A stretch of DNA of 14,788 bases from Methylobacterium sp. (GTDB lineage Bacteria > Pseudomonadota > Alphaproteobacteria > Rhizobiales > Beijerinckiaceae): NCBI GenBank assembly GCA_020252865.1, contig JADCCH010000059.1:1-14788 (forward strand), in the 5' to 3' direction. Below are positions 7,775 to 14,788 of this stretch, in pieces (the stretch's first letter is position 1; the number at the start of each line of letters is the position of its first letter). Both the position numbers and the translations under genes were made by a program. The notes beneath the pieces were generated by a model. That model did no database searches. It had not been told where the DNA came from and worked only from the letters and a program-made list of their open reading frames with translations.

Positions 7775-8638
7775 TCAGATCTGGCAAATCGCACAGAAAA
7801 AGGTGGAGCGGCCGGATTGCACCTGCCGCTCGATTGCGCCGCCGCAGCCCGGCATCGGGCAGGCCTCGCCTTCGCGGCCATAGACGCGGAAACTGTGCTG
7901 GAAATAGCCAAGCGAACCATCCTCATGGCGGAAATCGCGCAATGTCGAACCGCCGGCGGCGATCGCCTCTTGCAGCACGGCGCGGATTTCACTGACGAGG
8001 CGCGTGGCTTGCGATGCCGTGAGGCTGCGTGCGGCGCGATAAGGCGACAGGCCGGAGCGATTGAGCGCCTCGCAGACATAGATATTGCCGAGGCCCGCGA
8101 CCTTCTTCTGGTCGAGGAGCGCGGATTTCAGCGGCACGGCACGACCCGCGAACACCTTCAGGAGGTGCTCGGCATGGAAGGCATTGCCGAGCGGCTCCGG
8201 CCCCAGTTCCGCGATGAAGGGGTCGGTTTCCAGCGCTTCCGTCGAGGCAAGCCGCATGAAACCGAAGCGGCGCACATCATGATAGATCACCCGCACCCCG
8301 CCGGAGAGCTGGAGCAAGACGTGGTCATGCGCCGCGAGGCGACCATGCTCGTGATGGAATTCGCCGAGTTGCTCGCGTTCACCGCCGGCCTCGATCAGAA
8401 CGCGACCGCTCATGCCGAGATGGAGGATCAGTGTCTCGCCTGTCGCGAGCGGCAGAAGCAGATATTTCGCGCGGCGCCCGAGAGGGCCAATCGTCGCGCC
8501 GGTGAGGCGCTGGGCGAAGCGATCGGGAAACGGAAACCGCAAATCCGGCCGGCGCAGTTCCACCGTATCGATGGTCCTGCCCTCGATCACGGGCGCGAGC
8601 CCCCGACGGACCGTTTCGACCTCCGGCAATTCGGGCAT
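7775..8638 (-). CDS. mutM: Formamidopyrimidine-DNA glycosylase (Fpg/MutM)
   Basis: A bifunctional base-excision enzyme that removes 8-oxoguanine and formamidopyrimidines and nicks the abasic site. The 287-aa protein begins MPELPEVETVRRGL, giving the catalytic N-terminal Pro and adjacent Glu after Met removal. RRAKYLLLPL near 56-65 carries the conserved Lys. The helix-two-turn-helix region reads KKVAGLGNIYVCEALNRSGL. The C-terminal zinc finger has Cys pairs in CPMPGCGG and FFCAICQI with the GRSTFFC hallmark. I chose the ATG at 8638-8636 because the proline after it must be N-terminal. Upstream in-frame starts are artefacts. An AAGAGGAG lies about 11 nt before it, slightly far. It diverges from ubiE. 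Confidence 0.97.
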   Translation of the reverse strand: MPELPEVETVRRGLAPVIEGRTIDTVELRRPDLRFPFPDRFAQRLTGATIGPLGRRAKYLLLPLATGETLILHLGMSGRVLIEAGGEREQLGEFHHEHGRLAAHDHVLLQLSGGVRVIYHDVRRFGFMRLASTEALETDPFIAELGPEPLGNAFHAEHLLKVFAGRAVPLKSALLDQKKVAGLGNIYVCEALNRSGLSPYRAARSLTASQATRLVSEIRAVLQEAIAAGGSTLRDFRHEDGSLGYFQHSFRVYGREGEACPMPGCGGAIERQVQSGRSTFFCAICQI

Positions 8639-8682
8639 GGGCTCGTTTGCTCCTCTTGACGCTTTGCCGCGTTTGATCGAAC

Positions 8683-8715
8683 GCCATAGCGCGGCGCACA
8701 AAGCTCCGCTATGGC
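8683..8715. promoter_or_regulatory. 9-bp inverted repeat in the mutM/ubiE divergent promoter region
   Basis: GCCATAGCG (8683-8691) and CGCTATGGC (8707-8715) are exact inverted copies separated by 15 bp, centred between the two divergent genes. It could be an operator for a dimeric regulator serving both directions, or a stem-loop. A TTGACG at 8656-8661 resembles a -35 element, but I see no matching -10. The regulator is unknown. Confidence 0.4.
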
Positions 8716-8801
8716 TTTGCCCAAGATGAGAGCACGGCATGTCAATTCAATCCGCGCGCGACAATCCATGCACGAGCATTCGCGCGCGTGAGGACAGGAC
8801 C

Positions 8802-9563
8802 ATGAGCCAGCAGGCCAGCGAAACCACGCATTTCGGCTTCACCATTGTGCCGCTCGGCGAAAAGCAGGCAAAGGTCGATGATGTGTTCCACAAGGTCGCC
8901 TCGCGCTACGACCTCATGAACGACCTGATGTCCGCCGGCCTGCATCGGGCCTGGAAGGCGACGCTGATCGCGATGCTGCGCCCGCCGAAAACCGCGCCGT
9001 TCAGGCATCTCGATGTCGCGGGAGGCACGGGGGATGTCGCCTTCCGTATCCTCGATGCGGGCGGGCCGGCGACTTCCGTGACCATCCTCGACATCAACGC
9101 CTCCATGCTGGGCGTCGGCGAGGAGCGTGCGGCGAAGGGCGGCTATGCCGATCGCTGCGCCTTTGTGGAAGGCAATGCCGAGGAACTGCCCTTCGAGGAT
9201 CGCAGCTTTGATGGCTATACCATCGCGTTCGGCATCCGGAATGTGCCGCGCATCCAGGTGGCGCTGAATGAGGCCTATCGCGTGCTCAAGCGCGGCGGGC
9301 GTTTCCTCTGCCTCGAATTCGCGCCGGTGGAGATGCCGGTGCTCGACCGGATCTATGATGCCTATTCCTTCAATGTCATCCCGCCGCTCGGGCAACTGGT
9401 GACGGGCGATGGCGAGCCCTATCGCTATCTCGTGGAATCGATCCGCCAGTTTCCGCGGCCCGATGCCTTCTCGGAGATGATCCGAGAGGCGGGTTTCGCG
9501 CGTGTCTCGCATCGTTCGCTCACGGGCGGCATCGCGAATATCCATTCCGGCTGGAAGCTCTGA
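8802..9563 (+). CDS. ubiE: Demethylmenaquinone/ubiquinone C-methyltransferase UbiE
   Basis: SAM-dependent C-methyltransferase of quinone synthesis. In a ubiquinone-making alphaproteobacterium it would methylate the 2-polyprenyl-6-methoxybenzoquinol ring. The 253-aa product has the SAM-binding motif [10 protein letters not shown] at 71-80, the UbiE signatures [21 protein letters not shown] (about 28-48) and FGIRNVP, and the terminal HSGWKL characteristic of the family. I chose the ATG at 8802 because GAGGA lies 7 nt upstream and homology begins just after it. An in-frame ATG at 8739 would add 21 residues without family resemblance. Its stop precedes the ubiB start by 7 nt, so the two are surely co-transcribed. 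Confidence 0.95.
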   Translation: MSQQASETTHFGFTIVPLGEKQAKVDDVFHKVASRYDLMNDLMSAGLHRAWKATLIAMLRPPKTAPFRHLDVAGGTGDVAFRILDAGGPATSVTILDINASMLGVGEERAAKGGYADRCAFVEGNAEELPFEDRSFDGYTIAFGIRNVPRIQVALNEAYRVLKRGGRFLCLEFAPVEMPVLDRIYDAYSFNVIPPLGQLVTGDGEPYRYLVESIRQFPRPDAFSEMIREAGFARVSHRSLTGGIANIHSGWKL

Positions 9564-9570
9564 GGCCGGC

Positions 9571-11115
9571 GTGTTCGGAGTCGTCGGTCACCTCCTGCAT
9601 CTCGCGCGCGTCGGATATGTGCTGACGCGCGAAGGCGTTTTGGCGCTTGTGCCGCCCGAGCGCGTGCCGGCACTCGCCCGCCCCGGTCTCTGGCTCGCGC
9701 GGTTGCTCGCGCGCCGTGCGGATGCGGGTCGTGCCGAGCGCATCATGGCCGCGCTCACGCGCCTCGGCCCTTCCTACGTGAAGCTCGGACAATTTCTCGC
9801 CACGCGGCCGGATATCGTGGGTGTCTCGCTTGCGCGGGATCTCGAAGGCCTGCAGGACCGCATGCCCGCCTTCCCGCAGGCGATCGCGGAGGCCGAGATC
9901 GAGGCCGCCCTCGGCAAGCCGGTTTCCGCAAACTTCACGCGGCTCGGGCCGGCGGTCGCGGCCGCCTCCATCGCGCAGGTCCATGAGGGCGAGATCCGGC
10001 TGGAGGATGGCTCGCTGCGTCGCGTAGCGGTGAAGGTGTTGCGTCCGGGCATCCCCGCACTGTTCCAGCGCGACATCGCCGCGCAAGCCTTCGTCGCGAA
10101 GCTTATCGAACGCCTCATCCCCTCCGCGCGCCGTCTCAAGCCCTATGATGTGGTGCTGACGCTGAGGCGCACGGTCGAACTCGAGATGGATCTCCGCTTC
10201 GAGGCCGCGGCACTCTCCGAGATGGCCGAGGCCACCGCGAACGATCCCGAATTCTCCGTGCCGCGCGTGGATTGGGCGAATTCCGCCCGCACCGTTCTCA
10301 CGATGGACTGGATCGACGGCATCAAGCTCACGGATATCAAGGCGATAGAGGCCGCCGGCATCGACCGGGTCGATCTTGCGCGCATCGTGATGCAGAACTT
10401 CCTGCGCCATGCCCTGCGCGACGGCTTTTTCCATGCCGACATGCATCAGGGAAACCTGTTCACGACGCGCGACGGCAAACTGGTCGCAGTGGATCTCGGC
10501 ATCATGGGCCGCCTCGGCCAGAACGAGCGGCGCTTCCTCGCGGAAATCCTGTTCGGCTTCATCACGCGCGATTACCGGCGCATCGCGGAAGTGCATTTCG
10601 AAGCGGGTTATGTGCCGCGTTACCATTCGGTCGAAGCCTTCGCGCAGGCCCTGCGTGCCGTGGGCGAGAAAATCCATGGCCGCAACGCGGCGGAAATCTC
10701 CATGGCGGAGCTTCTGAGCCTGCTCTTCGAAATCACCGGCCTGTTCGACATGGCCACACGCACGGAACTCGTGCTGTTGCAGAAAACGCTGGTCGTGGTC
10801 GAGGGCGTGTCGCGTTCGCTTGATCCCTCCTTCAACATGTGGACGACGGCCGAGCCGGTGATCCGCGACTGGATCGAGCGACATCTCGGGCCCGTCGGGC
10901 GCATCGAAGCGCTGGCGCGCGATGCCGGTGCGATCCTGCAATCGGCGCGCCGCCTGCCGGAACTCACCGAGCGGGCCGAGCGCCTGCTCATTGCGCTGGA
11001 AACACCGCGCGACAGGCCGCCCGCGCGCGCGCCGCTGATGCTGCCGCTGACCATCGCCGCCTGGACCGGCGCGCTGGCGCTGCTGGCCATCGCGCTGGCG
11101 CGGTTTTCGTTCTAG
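9571..11115 (+). CDS. ubiB: Ubiquinone biosynthesis accessory kinase-like protein UbiB
   Basis: Atypical membrane-linked kinase/ATPase of the ABC1/ADCK/UbiB family, needed for ubiquinone synthesis. The 514-aa protein has the family KxGQ motif in YVKLGQFLATRPD, the Ala-rich nucleotide loop AAASIAQVHEG, the lysine strand VAVKVLRPG, the catalytic-loop equivalent FFHADMHQGNLF, and the DFG-equivalent VAVDLGIMG. A hydrophobic C-terminal helix (about the last 25 residues) fits the usual membrane anchor. The start is a GTG at 9571 with GAGG (9562-9565) five nt before it. The frame is open upstream into ubiE, but that part has no UbiB resemblance. Its TAG stop lies inside the palindromic repeat that follows. 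Confidence 0.94.
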   Translation: MFGVVGHLLHLARVGYVLTREGVLALVPPERVPALARPGLWLARLLARRADAGRAERIMAALTRLGPSYVKLGQFLATRPDIVGVSLARDLEGLQDRMPAFPQAIAEAEIEAALGKPVSANFTRLGPAVAAASIAQVHEGEIRLEDGSLRRVAVKVLRPGIPALFQRDIAAQAFVAKLIERLIPSARRLKPYDVVLTLRRTVELEMDLRFEAAALSEMAEATANDPEFSVPRVDWANSARTVLTMDWIDGIKLTDIKAIEAAGIDRVDLARIVMQNFLRHALRDGFFHADMHQGNLFTTRDGKLVAVDLGIMGRLGQNERRFLAEILFGFITRDYRRIAEVHFEAGYVPRYHSVEAFAQALRAVGEKIHGRNAAEISMAELLSLLFEITGLFDMATRTELVLLQKTLVVVEGVSRSLDPSFNMWTTAEPVIRDWIERHLGPVGRIEALARDAGAILQSARRLPELTERAERLLIALETPRDRPPARAPLMLPLTIAAWTGALALLAIALARFSF

Positions 11116-11217
11116 AGCATGCTGTGAAAAAGTCGAATCCGGTTTTTCACAAAAAAGCATGCGATAATAAAAAGATAAGAGCATGATGTGCTTCCGTCTG
11201 AACACATCATGCTCTAG
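11112..11217. repeat. Composite palindromic intergenic repeat between ubiB and coaBC
   Basis: A 106-bp element bounded by the perfect 10-bp inverted ends CTAGAGCATG (11112-11121) and CATGCTCTAG (11208-11217). It contains two hairpins. The first is TGTGAAAAA (11123-11131) with TTTTTCACA (11143-11151), flanked by GCATGC at 11117 and 11157. The second is a perfect 13-bp stem, 11178-11190 with 11203-11215, with a 12-nt loop. The left end overlaps the last bases of ubiB and provides its TAG stop. The AGAGCATG...CATGCTCT frame and a TCCGG-containing loop resemble dispersed intergenic palindromes I know from Hyphomicrobiales genomes. It is AT-rich inside and unlike its neighbours. It may stabilise or process the ubiB-coaBC mRNA. 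Confidence 0.75.
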
Positions 11218-11238
11218 TCTCGCCTTGGAGGCCTGAGC

Positions 11239-12453
11239 ATGTTGAGTGGCAAGCGCGTTCTTCTGATCGTCGGCGGCGGCATCGCGGCCTGCAAGACCCC
11301 CGAGCTGGCGCGCCTCATCAGGAAGGCGGGTGGCCATGTCCGTGTCATCCTCACCAAGGCCGGTGCGGAATTCGTGACGCCCCTCACGCTTGCGAGCCTG
11401 ACGGGGGAAAAGGTGCACGACGCCCTGTTCTCGCTGACGGACGAGATCGAGATGGGGCATATCGAGCTTTCCCGCTCGGCCGATCTCGTGGTGGTGGCCC
11501 CGGCGACCGCCGACCTCATGGCGAAGGCGGCCCATGGCCTCGCGAATGATCTCGCCTCCACCGCGCTTCTCGCCACCGATAAGCCCGTGCTGATGGCCCC
11601 TGCCATGAATGTGAGGATGTGGCTTAACCCGGCGACCCGGCGCAATATCGCGACCTTGCGGGACGACGGCATCTCCTTCATCGGCCCCGATGAGGGCGAG
11701 ATGGCCTGCGGGGAATATGGTCCGGGCCGCATGGCCGAGCCGGCGGCGATTTTGGCGACCATCGAAGCGCATTTCGTGCGAGAGGTCGCACCGAAACCGC
11801 TCGCGGGAAAGCATGTGCTGATCACCGCCGGGCCGACTCATGAGCCGATCGACCCCGTGCGCTACATCGCCAATCGCTCCAGCGGCAAGCAGGGCTATGC
11901 GCTGGCTGAAGCCGCGCGGGATTCCGGCGCGCGCGTCACCCTCGTCTCCGGCCCGGTGACGCTTCCCGCGCCAGCCGGCATCCGCACCATTCGCGTGGAA
12001 ACCGCCCGCGAGATGGATGAGGCCGTGGAACAGGCGCTGCCGGCCGACATCGCGATCTTCGCGGCGGCGGTCGCGGATTGGCGCGTCGCAGATGAATCGG
12101 CCGAGAAGCGCAAGAAGGACGGCAATGCCATTCCGCCACTTCAGTTGACCGAGAATCCGGATATCCTCGCGCGCATCTCGCGCCATGGTTCGAAGCGGCC
12201 GTGCCTCGTCGTGGGTTTCGCGGCGGAAACCGGGAAGGTGCTGGAGCACGCGAAAGCCAAGTTCGCCCGGAAAGGCTGCGACCTTCTCGTGGCGAATGAT
12301 GTCTCCCCCGCTTCCGGCGTGATGGGGGGGGATCGCAACCGCGTGCATCTTGTCTCGCCGGAGGGCGTCGAGAGCCTGCCGGAAATGGGCAAAGGCGAGG
12401 TCGCGACGGCGCTGATCGCGCGTTTCGCGGAGAGGCTCGCGAGGCCCGCATGA
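11239..12453 (+). CDS. coaBC: Bifunctional phosphopantothenoylcysteine decarboxylase/synthetase
   Basis: Carries two consecutive steps of coenzyme A synthesis: CTP-dependent joining of 4'-phosphopantothenate and cysteine (CoaB), then FMN-dependent decarboxylation (CoaC). The 404-aa protein has the flavoprotein domain first, with [12 protein letters not shown] at 12-23, catalytic His74 in MGHIELS, PAMN with Asn124, and Cys157 in [10 protein letters not shown]. The synthetase domain starts near 190 with [33 protein letters not shown] and the KRKKDG lysine region (290-295). The usual Tyr in the first motif is Cys here. ATG at 11239 has GGAG 8 nt upstream. It lies 13 bp before dut. Its cysteine substrate is the product of the nearby cysK. 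Confidence 0.95.
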   Translation: MLSGKRVLLIVGGGIAACKTPELARLIRKAGGHVRVILTKAGAEFVTPLTLASLTGEKVHDALFSLTDEIEMGHIELSRSADLVVVAPATADLMAKAAHGLANDLASTALLATDKPVLMAPAMNVRMWLNPATRRNIATLRDDGISFIGPDEGEMACGEYGPGRMAEPAAILATIEAHFVREVAPKPLAGKHVLITAGPTHEPIDPVRYIANRSSGKQGYALAEAARDSGARVTLVSGPVTLPAPAGIRTIRVETAREMDEAVEQALPADIAIFAAAVADWRVADESAEKRKKDGNAIPPLQLTENPDILARISRHGSKRPCLVVGFAAETGKVLEHAKAKFARKGCDLLVANDVSPASGVMGGDRNRVHLVSPEGVESLPEMGKGEVATALIARFAERLARPA

Positions 12454-12466
12454 AGGGGAGGCCTGC

Positions 12467-12922
12467 ATGAACGCGCTCACCCTCGCGATCACCCGGCTTC
12501 CCCATGCGGAAGGCCTGCCCCTGCCCGGCTACCAGAGCGCGGAGGCCGCCGGGTTCGATCTTGCCGCAGCCGTGGCCGAGGATGATCCGGTTGTTCTTCC
12601 GCCCGGCGGGCGCGCGCTCATCCCCACTGGCCTCGTTTTCGAATTGCCGTCCGGCACGGAAGCGCAGGTTCGGCCGCGCTCGGGCCTTGCGCTTTCGGCG
12701 GGCATCACCGTGCTCAACAGCCCCGGCACGATCGACAGCGATTATCGCGGCGAGGTGAAGGTGATCCTGGTCAATCTCGGGCAGGAGGCCTTCACGGTGA
12801 AGCGCGGCATGCGCATCGCGCAATGCGTGGTGGCACCGGTGACGCAGTTGCGGATCGTTCCCGCGCCGGAAATCCGCGCAACCGGGCGCGGCAGCGGTGG
12901 ATTCGGCTCCACCGGGGTCTGA
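12467..12922 (+). CDS. dut: Deoxyuridine 5'-triphosphate nucleotidohydrolase (dUTPase)
   Basis: Hydrolyses dUTP to dUMP and pyrophosphate, keeping uracil out of DNA and feeding dTMP synthesis. The 151-aa product has the length of the homotrimeric class and all five motifs in order: AGFDL (28-32), PRSGLAL (70-76), [10 protein letters not shown] (87-96, with the catalytic Asp at 90), RGMRIAQ (113-119) and the C-terminal [10 protein letters not shown] (141-150) that closes over the active site. ATG at 12467 is preceded by a strong GGGGAGG five nt away. It directly follows coaBC, most likely in the same transcript, and is followed by a 123-bp gap before cysK. Confidence 0.97.
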   Translation: MNALTLAITRLPHAEGLPLPGYQSAEAAGFDLAAAVAEDDPVVLPPGGRALIPTGLVFELPSGTEAQVRPRSGLALSAGITVLNSPGTIDSDYRGEVKVILVNLGQEAFTVKRGMRIAQCVVAPVTQLRIVPAPEIRATGRGSGGFGSTGV

Positions 12923-12944
12923 TTTCCGTTTCAACCTTGTTCTT

Positions 12945-12959
12945 GAGGGAAATTCCCTC
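12945..12959. promoter_or_regulatory. Dyad GAGGGAA-A-TTCCCTC in the dut-cysK gap
   Basis: Perfect 7-bp inverted halves (12945-12951 and 12953-12959) around a single base, beginning 22 bp after the dut stop and about 30 bp upstream of a possible cysK -35. No T-run follows, so it is a poor terminator. As an operator it could bind a dimeric regulator of cysK, but the family cannot be named. Confidence 0.35.
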
Positions 12960-12991
12960 CATCTGCGCGCAAAATAGCAAAACCGCTCGCG

Positions 12992-13020
12992 TTGCGACGC
13001 TTCTCTTCCATGCCTAGTTT
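12992..13020 (+). promoter_or_regulatory. Possible cysK promoter
   Basis: TTGCGA (12992-12997), a 17-bp spacer and TAGTTT (13015-13020) make a weak sigma-70-like pair. The implied transcript would start near 13027, a few bases before the AGGAG ribosome site of cysK. Matches to consensus are poor in both boxes, so this is a suggestion from spacing and position only. Confidence 0.25.
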
Positions 13021-13045
13021 TGGTGCAGAAAGAGGAGAATTTTCC

Positions 13046-14005
13046 ATGGCGACGAGCAAGCCGGGCCGCGGCCGCATCTACCAAGGCATCACCGAGACAA
13101 TCGGCGATACGCCGCTGGTGGAACTTTCCCGCCTCGCGAAGGACCAGGGCGTGAAAGCGCGTCTCGTCGCGAAGCTCGAATTCTTCAACCCCATCGCCTC
13201 GGTCAAGGATCGCATCGGCGTCTCGATGATCGAGGCCTTGGAGGCCGAGGGCCGCATCGCACCGGGCAAGACTGTCCTCATCGAGCCGACCTCCGGCAAT
13301 ACCGGCATCGCGCTTGCGTTCGTCGCGGCATCCAAGGGTTATCGCCTGATCCTCACCATGCCGGAAACCATGTCGGTCGAGCGCCGCAAGATGCTGGCCT
13401 TCCTCGGCGCGGAACTTGTGCTCACCGAGGGTGCAAAGGGCATGAAGGGCGCCATCGCCAAGGCCGAGGAGCTGGTGGCGGAAATCCCCGGTGCGATCAT
13501 CCCGCAGCAGTTCAGGAACCCGGCGAACCCGGCGATCCATCGCCGCACCACCGCCGAGGAGATCTGGAACGATACCAACGGCGAGATCGATCTCTTCGTC
13601 GCGGGGGTGGGCACGGGCGGCACGATCACCGGTGTCGGGCAGGTGCTGAAACCCCGCAAGCCGGAGCTGAAAGTGGTGGCCGTTGAGCCGGTCGAGAGCC
13701 CGGTCCTTTCCGGTGGGCAGCCCGGCCCACACAAGATCCAGGGCATTGGCGCGGGTTTCGTGCCGGATGTCCTCGATACCGGCATCATCGACGAGATCAT
13801 CAAGGTGGATAGCCCAACCGCGATCTCCACCGCGCGTCTCCTGGCGCGGATCGAGGGCGTGCCGGGCGGCATCTCTTCCGGCGCGGCGATGGCGGCGGCG
13901 ATCGAACTCGGCAAACGACCGGAAAATGCGGGGAAGACCATCGTCTTCATCATCCCCTCTTTCGCCGAACGCTATATTTCGAGCCTGCTCTTCGAGGGGC
14001 TGTGA
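13046..14005 (+). CDS. cysK: Cysteine synthase A (O-acetylserine sulfhydrylase)
   Basis: PLP enzyme that makes L-cysteine from O-acetyl-L-serine and sulfide. The 319-aa product has the normal length and motifs: the PLP lysine Lys54 in [11 protein letters not shown], the substrate loop TSGNTG at 82-87, the phosphate-binding [10 protein letters not shown], the GIGAGFVP loop and SSGAA near the C-terminus. I chose the ATG at 13046 because AGGAG lies 8 nt upstream and [15 protein letters not shown] matches the family start. An earlier TTG at 12992 adds residues without homology. The 123-bp gap after dut suggests its own promoter. A stem-loop follows the stop. A CysM-type substrate range cannot be excluded, but the loop motifs favour CysK. 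Confidence 0.94.
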   Translation: MATSKPGRGRIYQGITETIGDTPLVELSRLAKDQGVKARLVAKLEFFNPIASVKDRIGVSMIEALEAEGRIAPGKTVLIEPTSGNTGIALAFVAASKGYRLILTMPETMSVERRKMLAFLGAELVLTEGAKGMKGAIAKAEELVAEIPGAIIPQQFRNPANPAIHRRTTAEEIWNDTNGEIDLFVAGVGTGGTITGVGQVLKPRKPELKVVAVEPVESPVLSGGQPGPHKIQGIGAGFVPDVLDTGIIDEIIKVDSPTAISTARLLARIEGVPGGISSGAAMAAAIELGKRPENAGKTIVFIIPSFAERYISSLLFEGL

Positions 14006-14009
14006 GGCA

Positions 14010-14032
14010 GCGCGATGGAAATTTCATCGCGC
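14010..14032 (+). terminator. Stem-loop after cysK
   Basis: GCGCGATG (14010-14017) and CATCGCGC (14025-14032) form a perfect 8-bp stem with a 7-nt loop, starting 5 nt after the cysK stop. It is placed as a terminator, but the following bases (CGCTTCCTGC) lack a proper U-tract, so it may act as a weak terminator or as a 3'-end stabiliser. Confidence 0.5.
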
Positions 14033-14046
14033 CGCTTCCTGCTACA

Positions 14047-14075
14047 TTGCAGGTGGCACCCTGATCCGCTAAACA
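14047..14075 (+). promoter_or_regulatory. Possible promoter of tRNA-Arg
   Basis: TTGCAG (14047-14052), a 17-bp spacer and TAAACA (14070-14075) would start transcription about 5 nt before the mature tRNA. Each box matches the sigma-70 consensus at only half its positions. The call rests on the ideal spacing and location. Confidence 0.25.
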
Positions 14076-14086
14076 AAGTTCGCGCT

Positions 14087-14163
14087 GCACCCGTAGCTCA
14101 GCTGGATAGAGTGTTGGATTCCGAATCCAAAGGTCACAGGTTCGAATCCTGTCGGGTGCGCCA
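14087..14163 (+). tRNA. tRNA-Arg (anticodon CCG)
   Basis: A complete 77-nt tRNA with encoded CCA. The acceptor stem GCACCCG (14087-14093) pairs with CGGGTGC (14153-14159), followed by discriminator G and CCA. The D stem is GCTC/GAGT. The anticodon stem TTGGA/TCCAA encloses the loop TTCCGAA, so the anticodon is CCG at 14121-14123, reading the arginine codon CGG. The T arm is ACAGG-TTCGAAT-CCTGT. All stems pair. It lies 81 bp after cysK, and its 3' side is immediately followed by transposase debris. Confidence 0.97.
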
Positions 14164-14585
14164 TTTTCTCCAAGCAGGATGGATACTTGGCTGGCCCGAC
14201 GGCCCGCGACATCACCCACATGTTTTCCATGCGCTGCCGGGAGAACAACATCGGGGACCGTTTCACCAAGATCAACCATCCCTGGACCAACGGGCAGGTT
14301 GAAAGGATGAATAGGACAATCAAGGACGCAACCGTCAAGCGGTATCACTATGATAGCCACGAGCAGCTCCGGCAGCATCTCGACAATTTCGTCACAGCCT
14401 ACAATTTCGGGCGGCGGCTCAACCCGCTGAAAGGGCTCACACCATGCGAATTCATCTGCAAATGCTGGACTTCACAGCCCGAAAGATTCAAACTTGACCC
14501 GATCCACCATATGTCGGGACTGAACACTTTGAGTGTGCCACAACTGTGCCTTTTGAAGGAAGGTGCCGCGTTCGATTTCAGCTAA
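14164..14585 (+). pseudogene. IS481-like transposase, C-terminal remnant
   Basis: The frame starting with TTG at 14187 (131 aa, TAA at 14583-14585) carries the C-terminal part of a DDE integrase-core transposase of the kind grouped in IS481. It contains [20 protein letters not shown] with the third catalytic residue (Glu of QVER), then a [16 protein letters not shown] segment, AYNFGRRLNPLKGLTP and DPIHHMSGLNT. The family protein is roughly 300 aa or more. The N-terminal DNA-binding part and both catalytic aspartates are missing, so it cannot transpose. Homology begins within about 40 nt of the tRNA 3' end. About 15 residues after GLNT look like read-through beyond the usual end. Codon use is visibly less GC-biased than in the housekeeping genes. 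Confidence 0.85.
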
Positions 14586-14621
14586 GTGCTTGAAAAGATG
14601 GCGCGCCCGAAAGGATTCGAA
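14586..14621 (-). repeat. Inverted partial copy of a tRNA-Arg 3' end
   Basis: On the minus strand, 14621-14599 matches the last 23 nt of the tRNA-Arg gene (14141-14163, from the T-loop TTCGAA to CCA) with only two differences, G to T and T to C. The following bases (minus, 14598-14587) also resemble the tRNA's downstream flank, both reaching CAAGCA. No T-stem partner, anticodon or D arm precedes it, so it is a fragment, not a tRNA gene. The T-to-C change would match the GCGCCCG acceptor of another arginine tRNA. Its 5' side points into the IS5 element. Confidence 0.7.
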
Positions 14622-14646
14622 GGGCGACGCCTCATAAATCCCTGAC

Positions 14647-14788
14647 TCAGATGCGGACGGCGACGAGCTTGAGGGCTGCGGCGTAGTTTTCCGCGAGTTT
14701 GTCGTATCGGGTGGCGATACGGCGGAAGTATTTGATCCTGTTGAAGAAGCGTTCGACGAGATTGCGCGCCTTGTAGAGATGTTTGGAG
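14647..14788 (-). mobile_element. IS5-family transposase, C-terminal end (cut by window edge)
   Basis: The last 46 residues of a DDE transposase enter from the right edge on the minus strand. They include KARNLVERFFNRIKYFRRIA, with the catalytic Glu of VERFFNRIK, then TRYDKLAENYAAALKLVAVRI and the TGA at 14649-14647. This C-terminus is characteristic of the IS5 family (IS427/IS1031-like groups). Many relatives continue a few residues after RI with Trp, so the TGA could be native or a Trp-to-stop change. The element's outer end should lie between the stop and about 14622. I cannot define its terminal inverted repeat because the other end is outside the window. Confidence 0.85.

Noticed and set aside
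12301..12340. Run of eight G in coaBC as a possible frameshift or phase-variable tract
   Set aside because: The reading frame is intact through the tract, and family motifs continue on both sides, so there is no sign of disruption. Slippage cannot be judged from one sequence.
9520..12492. Very long minus-strand open frame (990 aa) across ubiB, coaBC and dut
   Set aside because: It is the antisense shadow of three well-supported genes. The translation is rich in Arg, His, Asp and Gly without any domain, as expected for the reverse frame of GC-rich coding DNA.

Overview
The window is a chromosomal segment from a GC-rich alphaproteobacterium, most likely of the order Hyphomicrobiales (Rhizobiales). 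The evidence is gene order and sequence style. dnaA-dnaN-recF-gyrB lie together on the minus strand. Upstream of them are rpsT, a crotonase-family gene and mutM on the same strand, then a divergent ubiE-ubiB-coaBC-dut-cysK run on the plus strand. The flanking order of dnaA (ubiE/ubiB, mutM, enoyl-CoA hydratase, rpsT) is a layout I know from alphaproteobacteria. A CtrA-type site and a cluster of GANTC motifs upstream of dnaA fit the same class. The species cannot be named from the sequence alone.

Layout. Minus strand, right to left: mutM (7775-8638), crotonase/enoyl-CoA hydratase (6886-7674), a TauE/SafE (TSUP) membrane permease whose start overlaps the crotonase stop (6080-6886), rpsT (5611-5877) with a clear intrinsic terminator, a long non-coding control region (4867-5550), dnaA (3370-4866), dnaN (2112-3218), recF (949-2115, overlapping dnaN by 4 nt), a LysE/RhtB exporter (317-940), and the first 69 codons of gyrB (1-209). 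Plus strand, left to right from 8802: ubiE, ubiB, a palindromic intergenic repeat that supplies the ubiB stop codon, coaBC, dut, cysK, and tRNA-Arg(CCG) at 14087-14163. The last 0.6 kb is mobile-element debris: an N-terminally truncated IS481-like transposase, an inverted degenerate copy of a tRNA 3' end, and the C-terminus of an IS5-family transposase entering from the right edge.

How the genes work together. DnaA, DnaN, RecF and GyrB cover replication initiation, the sliding clamp, gap repair and supercoiling. Dut and MutM keep uracil and oxidised guanine out of DNA. UbiE and UbiB serve ubiquinone synthesis, CoaBC makes the coenzyme A precursor phosphopantetheine, and CysK makes cysteine, which CoaBC uses. 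LysE-type and TSUP-type transporters are the two non-housekeeping insertions in the replication neighbourhood.

I found no CRISPR array, toxin-antitoxin pair, phage defence locus or other evident new multi-gene system. The observations most worth following are the dnaA upstream region (CtrA-like site plus three GANTC sites within 46 bp) and the tRNA-Arg 3' end. Its 23-nt terminus recurs inverted, with two mismatches, on the far side of the IS481 remnant, where it abuts the IS5 element.
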